A stretch of DNA of 64,000 nucleotides from Ceratobasidium sp. AG-K (Eukaryota > Basidiomycota > Agaricomycetes > Cantharellales > Ceratobasidiaceae). The DNA lies in assembly GCA_037039685.1 (NCBI GenBank), contig JAWNGF010000006.1:1054001-1118000 (forward strand). Direction: 5' to 3'. A program made the position numbers and the translations under genes. A model generated the notes under the pieces. That model was not told the DNA's origin. It did not search any database and worked only from the letters and a program-made list of their open reading frames with translations. Shown one piece after another: positions 56,973-64,000 of the stretch; position 1 is the stretch's first letter; the number at the start of each line of letters is the position of its first letter.

Positions 56973-57737
56973 CTACTGAACCCAGCAGTCCTTGTTGGCC
57001 TTTTCTACCAGGCCGTCCAGGTCATCCTCCTTCTCCTCCGTTAGGTCTATGGGGTTGAACACAGTGTTACCGGGTTCGTCGCAGTACTCCTCCCATTTCT
57101 CCCATGTCTCCTCATTGGTCCAGTTGGCCTTGGACCAGTCCATAACTTGCTCCTGCTCCTCCACATGCTCCTTTGACCACTGTCGAACGTCTGGCTCTGT
57201 CTCTGCCCATTGTGAAACGTCAGCCCCCTTTTCCTGCCACCAGAACGGCTTCCATTCAAACTTCTCGCTCTGGTATTGTCCCCGCTCCATCCTCCAATCC
57301 ACCAAGTCGGCCTCAAAGTTTTTGTCCCATGCGTCGGACCACCTGGCCCTCAAAGATGGCGGACAACCATTGCGCCCTGGGCACCACTTGCTTGAATAGG
57401 CTCCTTCCTGCCCCCACTTGACAACGTTGAGCTTGTGGATGGAGAGGAGCACCACCTCCGAGACCTGGAAAGCGGCGCATCCTTGGCAGACGTAGATGTC
57501 CGTGCGTTGCAGTTGCATCTTAGTTGGCCACTTCCTGCTGACCCACTCCAGTTTGCCCATGTCTGAATGTAGGACGTCATCAGAGGCGCGGAACAGGAGT
57601 TGTCCTGGTTGTTGCTGCTTTCTTTTGAAGACATAGAGTGCAGCTCCTGCATCAAGGATGCAAGCGGTCTGGAAGGCAGGGCCTTCTTGGACGCGGATGA
57701 GGTTGTTGGTGATGGTTTGGCGTGACATGGCAGGCAT
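56973..57737 (-). CDS. Element D ORF3, 254 aa, intact
   Basis: ATG at 57737 (MPAMSRQTITNN), same length as in B1 and B2. It has the CxxC (IYVCQGCAAFQV), the Trp-rich helical part (FWWQEKGADVSQWAE, WTNEETWEKWEEY) and an acidic tail with NPIDLTEEKEDD. It ends 45 bp before the LTR and overlaps the open pol frame by 388 nt. Nearly identical to B2 ORF3. No known domain is recognised; the IDLT motif suggests SUMO binding, which is only an inference. Confidence 0.7.
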   Translation of the reverse strand: MPAMSRQTITNNLIRVQEGPAFQTACILDAGAALYVFKRKQQQPGQLLFRASDDVLHSDMGKLEWVSRKWPTKMQLQRTDIYVCQGCAAFQVSEVVLLSIHKLNVVKWGQEGAYSSKWCPGRNGCPPSLRARWSDAWDKNFEADLVDWRMERGQYQSEKFEWKPFWWQEKGADVSQWAETEPDVRQWSKEHVEEQEQVMDWSKANWTNEETWEKWEEYCDEPGNTVFNPIDLTEEKEDDLDGLVEKANKDCWVQ

Positions 57738-60700
57738 GGTGAACAAAAAAGGTTTAGAGCGTAGAGAGAGTAAAGTGAGTTTGAGAGTGAGCAAGTTTTG
57801 CAAGTTGGGTATTCTTCATGCTGAGCTCTCCCTTTTATACCCTTTGGTTTGTAGTTTGAGGGCGTTGGGGCTCCTGGGAATTCCTTCACAAATTTCTTCA
57901 TGATTCCTCTGAGATGCCTGAAATCTTCTGCCCGTTGTTCCATGTCCTCTTTTGAATCGTATCCCTTCCATCTGACCCTATAGAAAAGTCCTTCCTTTGT
58001 CATTTTCCAATTTACAATTTTTTCCACTTTGTATTCTTCCTCCCCTTCTTCTGTTTCCACCAGCGGAGGTCGGGGTTGGTTTCTTTGGAAACTGTTGTCT
58101 TCCTTGTAAGGGCTGAGTAGGTTGCTATGGAAAACAGGGTGTATCTTCATTGTCTTTGGAAGATCCAATTCAAAGGCGTGGCTAGAGACAGCTTTCTTGA
58201 CTTTGAACGGGCCGTGTTTTTTGTTTTCAAGCTTTTTGCTGGATTGATCTGTCTTTATGTTTTGCCCATGTAGCCAAACTAGGTCTCCCTCTGTATATTT
58301 GGGTGGTTGCCTTTCCTCTGTCTTGTTTCTATGCCATTCCATTGCTGCTTTGGCTTTGTCCCACACCTTCTGCCAACTGCTTGCTTTGTTGTTTGCTTCT
58401 GGAGTGGTTGTTTCCCTTGTTGAAATATTCCAAAGGGGTTCCCTGCTGTAGACAATTTCGAAGGGGGTTTTCCCTGTGATGCTATGCCTTTGGTTATTGT
58501 AGCAGAACTCTGCAATGGGCAGAAGTCTGGCCCAATCATCCTGTTGGTGATTTACAAACGTTCGTAGCCAGGCTTCCAGCCACTGGTTTATTTGTTCCGT
58601 TATTCCGTTGGTTTGAGGATGGTATGCTGTGCTGAAGCTTGGTGTGATATTGACCTTTGCATATAGAGCCTTTAGGAATTTGCTGTTGAACATTGTTCCC
58701 CTATCTGAAACAGTACTTTGTGGAAAACCATGAAGCTTCCATATATTCTCCAAGAAAATTTTGGCCAAATGTTCCGCTGTTGTTGATTCCTTGCAGGGTA
58801 TGAAATGTGCCATGCAAGAGAATTGATCCACAACCACCAATATGCTGTCACTCCCATGTGACTTAGGAAGTTTGGTAATGAAGTTGTATGCAATTTCCTC
58901 CCATGGGCCCCTTGGGATCTCCAGTGGTTTCAATGGTACGTGAGTTTTTGTTCCTTTTGCCCTCTGGCATTGTTCGCATGAGTCCATGTATTTGTTCACT
59001 GTGGATTTTAGTCCTGGCCAGTAGTATCTTCTTGAGATAAGCTCCAGTGTGCGTGTGTGTCCTTGGTGACCGGCTATTGGTGAGTCATGGTGTATTCTCA
59101 TGATCTTAAACCTTGTGTCTTTGTCTTCCGGTACATAGATTCTCCCATCAAACCAGAGAAGGTTTTCTTCAAAGTTGTACTTCTTGATTCCTTCTTGTAC
59201 TGATTTTGGCAGGTCTTCCTTCTTTTTGCATAGTTCTATGATTTGGCTAATGCTTTCATCTTCTGCTTGAACTTCTCTGATGTCTGCAATGATATTGAAC
59301 TTTATGTTTCCAACGAACCCCCTGAATTGTTCCTCCTTGATCATTACTTGTTCTGCTGTTGGAATATTGCTATGGTCACTTCTTCTGGACAGTAGATCTG
59401 GTTTTGTTGAAAGGATGCCTGGTCGGTACACAATTTCAAAGTTGTAGGATGCTAGAATCTGGTGCCATCAAGCGTGACGTCTGTTAAAGGTTGTTGCCTT
59501 CTTCCAATATTGCAGACTTTGGTGATAGGTGTAGATTGTGATAGGTTCTCTTGTTCCTTCCAAGTGCAAACACCAGTGTTTGAGTGCTTCTATGATTGCC
59601 ATGAGTTCCTTGTCATGCACATCGTAATTCAACTGTGCTTGATTGAAGGATTTAGATAGGAAAGCAATTGGGTGTAGGAATCTGTCTTCCTGTTTCTGTG
59701 AAAGAATGGTGCCCATTGCCACACCGCTTGCATTGGTCTCCAAGATGTAAGGTTTTTCTGGGTCAGGATGTTGTAATAGGGGTTCCTTGCAAATTCCCGA
59801 TTTGAGGTTGTTAAAGGCGTCCTGTTGTTCTTGTTCCCATTGCCATTTTGTGTCCTTCCTTGTTAATGTAGTGAGGGGTTTTGCCAATCCGCTGAAGTTT
59901 GGCACAAAACGTCTGTAGAAGTTTGCAAATCCTAAGAAAGCCTGTACTTGTTTGACTGTTTTTGGTTCTTTCCATTCCTTGATAGCCTTGACCTTTTCTT
60001 CTTGCATAGAGATTCCTTCCTTGCTGATGCGGATTCCAGTGTAAACCAGTTTCTTGACAAAGAACTCGCATTTAGGGAGTTTGGAAAAAAGATTGTTTTC
60101 CAGTAGGATTTTGAGCACTTTTTGAACGTCTTCCACATGCTGCTTTCTATCTTTGGAGAAGACAAGGATGTCGTCAATGTAGACAATGACGCATATGTCC
60201 ATCAGGTTGTGGAAAATGTGATTCATGTATTGTTGGAAGGTGGCTGGCGCATTTTTTAGTCCGAATGGCATTACAATGTACTTGTAAAGCCCTTCCTTGG
60301 TTCGGAAGGCAGTTTTCCACTCGTCACCTTCCCTTACACGGATATTGTTGAATCCCATGCGCAGGTCTATTTTTGAGAAGATTTTTGCGTCCTTGATTTT
60401 GTCTAAAAGATCTTCCATAAGTGGCATAGGAAATCGGTTGTCCTTTGTTATTTCGTTCATTGGTCCAAAGTGTTGCACCAGCCTGAGTTCTGGAGGCTTT
60501 TTGGGATTCTTTGGGTCTTGACCTTTTTTGACAAAGAAGGTGGCCGCTGCTACTGGTGATTTGCTTGGTCGGATCTTCCCTGCAGCTAGTTCTTTGTTGA
60601 GGTACTTCCTAAGGGCAACAGATTCCATGGGTGAAAGTGGAATTGGTCTAGCCAGTTTTGGAAGCTCTGCTCCTTCTATCAGGTCAATAGAACAGTTGTA

Positions 60701-61216
60701 TGGTCGATGGTCTGGTATGTGTTTAAACTTCTCCTCACTAAAAACCTCCTTGAATTCCTTGAACTCTTCCGGTATGTTGTCAATTTCACCTGTCTTGCCT
60801 ACAATGGGGTTTGTCCTCCATGTGATAGTTTTTGAGTGCCAGTCAATGATTGGGTTAGCTTCTTCTAGCCATCCTAGTCCTAAGATAAGGTGTGTATCCC
60901 CAGTTGGCATAGTGAAGAAGTTCTGCTTAAAGCTTTTCCCTTCCAGGTCAAACTTTAGCTTGGCTCTGAATCGGATTTGATGTGGTAATTCTTTTCCCTG
61001 GATGCCAATGACTTTCCTGGGTGTTGGTAGCTCAATTAGTGGTATGGCGTTTGAGGCCGCCCAGGAAATATCAATAAAGTTTTTTGAGGCACCTGAGTCG
61101 ATAAGGGTGGGAATGGGTTCTGTGATTCCAGTAATGTTTGTGTAGACAACTGTTGATTTGTTTGTTGCTTTAAGGTACATTGTTTCTGTTACTGGTTCTT
61201 TGGTCTCTCCACACAC
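57350..61216 (-). pseudogene. Element D pol: protease, RT, RNase H, integrase, chromodomain
   Basis: One frame with a single TGA at 59468-59470 (after NRRHA; B1 has Arg). Protease IDSGASKNF, RT motif A SKIDLRMGF, MPFGLKNAPATFQ and YIDDILVFSKD are intact. RNase H reads ETNAS instead of ETDAS (catalytic Asp to Asn). HHCC domain IHHDSPIAGHQG...CEQC, integrase core IAYNFITKLP (Asn at the first DDE position), SDRGTMFNS, HPQTNGITEQINQ. The chromodomain YKVEKIVNW...YRVRWKGYDS lacks WEP. There is no ATG; the frame starts near the end of gag (VCGETKEP), so frameshift expression is likely. Confidence 0.9.
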
Positions 61217-61218
61217 AG

Positions 61219-63209
61219 TTAGAGGGAGACCTTGTCTTTTCCCGACTCTGGTTCAAGTTTCCCTTCCCTTCCTTTTAGGTTAGGTTCCTCCTTCTTCCAG
61301 TCCTTTTCAGGGCATTTTGCTAGCAGGTGCTTGTCCGATCCGCATTTTAGGCAACGTTTTGATGAAATTCTTGCCTTGTATATGTCGTCAGGAAGCCTCT
61401 TTGTGGAGCTGGAGGATGCCAATGTTGTTTTTTGTCACATGGTGTTCTTGATGGATTGCAGTTTTTGGTCAATGGAGATTGCAATTGAGATCCACCGGTC
61501 CAGAGATAGTTCCTGCTCCGTTCCATCTTCGTTAATTAGGGTTAACTCAAATCGGGCTAGTTTGGTTTTGACTTTGGGCTTCAGTCCTTCCTTGAATTGG
61601 TTGATCAGAGCTTCCTGGCCCCAATTTACGTTGACTAATGTATATCGGAATTCCAAAGCATAGTTTGCTACCAAAATGTTCTGCTTGCATTTCTGGATAT
61701 CGGCTTTGGCTTTAGCTTTCTTGTTTGGGTCACTGAATTGTTCCATAAAATGGGTTTTGAAGTTTCTCCATGAGGCTAGGTTTTTGTTATTTTCTCCTTG
61801 GTTTAGTGATCATAGCAAAACTTGTGCCCAATGGGTCGCTGCCTTGTTTTCAGATCTGAAGTTGGCAAGTGCTTCACGGATCCGTTCTTCATGAGAGTTG
61901 TATTGATCACCTAATCAAACAAAATAGCTTTCCATCTGAGTGATGAACATTTTGGCTCCTTCCCCCTTTTTTCCGTCAAAGGGTTCAGGTCGTGTGACCT
62001 TAGGACAACATGGTCCCCCGCCAGTGTTAGAATTTTCTGTGAGGCATTGGAGCCTCTGTTCCAATTTGTTGATTTGGGTAGATGCCGCTTCCAGGTGTGA
62101 TGGAGAGTTTGATCGTCTAGATGGATTTTCCGCATGTAATGATGTTTGTCCATTTCTTCTCAAAGATTGTTGATAGCTTCTTGTATTGTGGTGATTTGCG
62201 TGGTATTGGCAGTTCCTTCTTGTCGCAGGTTTTCCAAGCCTTGTGTTACGGCTTCATTCCATTTGAGTTGTCATTGCCTGGTGGTATTGAGTTCTTTGTG
62301 TATGTTGTTTACAAGTCCTTGCATGTTTGCTACTTTGTTTTGAAGCCGGGTGACATCTTGTCCAACTAGGAAAGTGTTATGTTTGCTGTTCCTTGCAGCA
62401 TTGAGAATATCCGTTAGGGTTCCTTGAAGAGTGTTGATGGAGTCATTGAAGATCTGCTGATTGTTTGCTAGAACCTGGGTGGCTTGTTCTAACCTGTTGA
62501 GTCTTCTGTCAATCACTATTCTCATTCCGTTGATGACCCTTAAGAGTGTGTTGTGTCTTCCAAGGTGCAGATCATTGAGATCATCAAGATTGCCAATCAC
62601 GGTTCTACTGTTGGAGCTGGAACTTGAACTGAGATTCCCGGGTATGTCTTGGTTCTCAGTTGTTGGTTGCTGGGAATAGCCTTGTGGTACATATGGTGGT
62701 GCAGGGTTTACAGGTGTCACAGCCTGGGAGCTTATTGGGATTGGACTGGCATTGGTGATAGTACCTCTGATCTGGGGAATTTGCGGAGCATGTGGAATGT
62801 GTGGCGTGGGTGGGGGTCTGATGGGAACAAGGGATATGCCCCCATGAGCTTCAGGCTGTGGAGAAAAAAATTGTCTTCTGAATGCTGTGGGCCATAGTGG
62901 ACGCAAGGGTCCCGGACTTGCGTTAGAAATGGGGATTCCAATTGTGGCTGGTGTGGGATCATCGGTGATATCTCCTGGTTCCCAATTGACAATTGTGGTT
63001 TCTTCTTGGATGACCAAAGCGTTTTTGGCATTGAACGTTCCAGGCATAGAGGCTTGACTCTGTGGACGAGACCTTGCTGGTCCTCCAGCCCATGCTTGTG
63101 CAATGTCTTGTTTGTTGAGAGAACTTGTGGGTCTTGCAGCCCTGCTTGGTCCTCTCCTTGTTGACAGCAGCATTGATAGGCATGATCCTGCGTCCTCCTG
63201 GATGGACAC
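61219..63209 (-). pseudogene. Element D gag
   Basis: ATG at 63209 (MSIQEDAGSCLSM). TGA stops at 62271-62273, in NNL*EEM near 62160, after SYFV near 61914, and at 61435-61437 fit Arg CGA. One in the VLL*SL segment near 61810 fits Trp TGG to TGA (B1 reads VLLWSM). There is also a frameshift near 62150, after which the gag core continues in another frame (TRPEPFDGKKGEGAKMF). The zinc knuckle is CLKCGSDKHLLAKC near 61350. The gene is clearly dead while pol is almost open. Confidence 0.85.
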
Positions 63210-63217
63210 GGTTGATA

Positions 63218-63229
63218 AGCTTGTTTTGT
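63218..63229 (-). other. Element D self-type primer-binding site
   Basis: On the sense (minus) strand it reads ACAAAACAAGCT, two bases after the 5' LTR. It is the perfect complement of AGCTTGTTTTGT at 63403-63392 in the LTR. Same arrangement in B1 and B2. Confidence 0.75.
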
Positions 63230-63231
63230 AA

Positions 63232-63689
63232 TGTTGTAAGCTTCTCCTTGATGGCTATGAGATAAGCTGTGATGGAGAGTGGACGGCACTAAGACCTAAG
63301 TGACCTCTTGAACCACAACACACTTAAGTGTCTGTAGGCTCTTGAGGGTAGGGGTGGTTCAAAGTGTCACTCAAAGAGGATGTTTGACAAGACAAAACAA
63401 GCTGGGGTTACCAGGCTTGTTGGTCCTCTATATATATCTAAAAGGTGACCAAGTCATACAAAGCGCAGCCACATGAGTCAAAGCAGTCTACCAATCAGGA
63501 GTGTCCATATGAGTCATGCTGTATGAACAGACATGACTTGTACCAAGCACAGCCACGTTACACAATGTAACAGGAAAACCACAAGAAGGTGGCAACACGG
63601 CGGGAAAAGAGAAACAAAACATAGTAAACGCAGCCACAAGATAGGAGGAGGCACAGACAAGTCTGATGGAGTGAGCAAGGCTCACAACA
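63232..63689 (-). repeat. Element D 5' LTR (458 bp)
   Basis: It begins on the sense strand TGTTGTGAGCC and ends GCTTACAACA; partner of 56470-56927. The TTGTG target copy follows at 63690-63694. Confidence 0.92.
63392..63438 (-). promoter_or_regulatory. Element D LTR promoter: TATA box and predicted RNA start
   Basis: On the minus strand ATATATATAG lies at about 63437-63428, and AGCTTGTTTTGT at 63403-63392 starts about 25-30 nt downstream. This is the expected transcription start and the sequence complementary to the primer site. Start position inferred, not shown. Confidence 0.55.
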
Positions 63690-63694
63690 TTGTG

Positions 63695-64000
63695 CAATTC
63701 TGCTACAACAATCATGTCAACAGAACCACAGGCAAGACTCCCTTTGAAATTAACTATGGATTCCACCCTAGGTGGAATATAGTGGATGTCAATGTTCAGA
63801 ACCCTTCAGCTAGAAACCTACAAGAGCAAATGGAAGAAGCAAGGAAAGAAGCAACAGCAGCAATGCAATTCCATGAAGATCAGGCAAAAGAACCCAAGGA
63901 AAAATATGAGCCAGGCGCCCTTGTTTGGGTACTAAGCACAAATTTCAAGACAAAGCGACCAATGAAGAAACTTGACAACAAGAAATTAGGTCCCTTCAAG
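63695..64000 (+). pseudogene. Element C pol fragment 3: integrase C-terminal part, runs off window
   Basis: After the TTGTG target copy the frame resumes as QFCYNNHVNRTTGKTPFEINY and goes on through a helical region (EEARKEATAAMQFHEDQ) to GALVWVLSTNFKTKRPMKKL. This is the GPY-type end of a gypsy integrase (KLGPFK at the edge). No stop is seen in this part. The rest of C, including any chromodomain and its 3' LTR, lies to the right of the window. Confidence 0.88.

Larger units (their letters stand above)
56470..63689 (-). mobile_element. Element D: most complete B-family retrotransposon, TSD TTGTG
   Basis: The LTRs are 458 bp (56470-56927 and 63232-63689); total length is 7220 bp, flanked by TTGTG at 56465-56469 and 63690-63694. 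The order on the minus strand is LTR, primer site, gag, pol, ORF3, polypurine tract (AAAGGGGGAG, complement of about 56931-56940), LTR. Removing it restores the integrase frame of element C (LPIVQFCYNN). It is not nested itself, and pol has one stop only. This is the best reference copy for the family in the window. Confidence 0.93.
36187..64000 (+). mobile_element. Element C: oldest Ty3/gypsy element, split by A and D, runs off right edge
   Basis: Three plus-strand fragments (36187-36631, 55247-56469, 63695-64000) read as one pol gene when A and D, with their TSDs, are removed. They cover the last part of reverse transcriptase, RNase H, integrase and the integrase C-terminal region. The reading frame is restored across both insertion points. 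The 5' half (LTR, gag, protease, RT fingers) is absent at the left end. It is a degenerate Tf2-like element and the host of the nested stack. Confidence 0.85.

Overview
The window reads as nuclear DNA of a filamentous basidiomycete, most likely a Rhizoctonia-like Agaricomycete. The basis is short GT-AG introns of about 47-58 nt, large NACHT-WD40 genes, an HSPA12-type Hsp70 gene with many introns, and chromodomain Ty3/gypsy elements of the Tf1/Tf2 type. No species can be proven without a search.

Left part (1-7.9 kb): a retroelement on the minus strand (zinc-knuckle gag-like gene plus a reverse transcriptase/RNase H that runs off the left edge, DIRS/tyrosine-recombinase type by its motifs) abuts a 5'-truncated Hsp70-like gene. 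A gene-poor stretch and one possible membrane-protein gene follow.

Middle part (7.95-35.3 kb): a tandem array of four head-to-tail units of about 7.1 kb. Each carries one six-exon NLR-type gene on the minus strand. By hand-splicing, all four have open frames (1524, 1535, 1525 and 1527 aa) with the same intron positions and a last exon of exactly 2280 nt. The predicted proteins have an N-myristoylation signal with a basic stretch, a Pro/Ser-rich linker, a helical N-terminal domain of unknown class, a NACHT NTPase, and WD40 repeats that divide into two seven-bladed halves. The variable WD40 positions and the mosaic sequence sharing are what is expected of fungal allorecognition or innate-immunity receptors under diversifying selection. 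Spacers between units hold conserved but apparently non-coding or decayed sequence, a 156-bp solo-LTR-like insertion and a 288-bp CACTA-like MITE.

Right part (35.3-64 kb): a nested stack of Ty3/gypsy chromodomain retrotransposons, resolved by perfect 5-bp target-site duplications. Element C (oldest, plus strand, 5'-truncated, runs off the right edge) was interrupted by element A (TSD CAAAC) and by element D (TSD TTGTG). A was interrupted in gag by B1 (TSD GTTCC), and B1 by B2 (TSD AGCCG). B1, B2 and D are one family and A is another. In both families the primer-binding site is the perfect complement of the predicted 5' end of the element's own RNA, as in Tf1 self-priming. Both families also carry an extra ORF after pol, overlapping the pol frame, with SUMO-interacting-motif-like IDLT motifs. 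All elements look dead: repeated Arg(CGA)-to-TGA stops and Asp-to-Asn changes at catalytic residues point to C-to-T/G-to-A decay, in contrast to the intact NLR genes next door.
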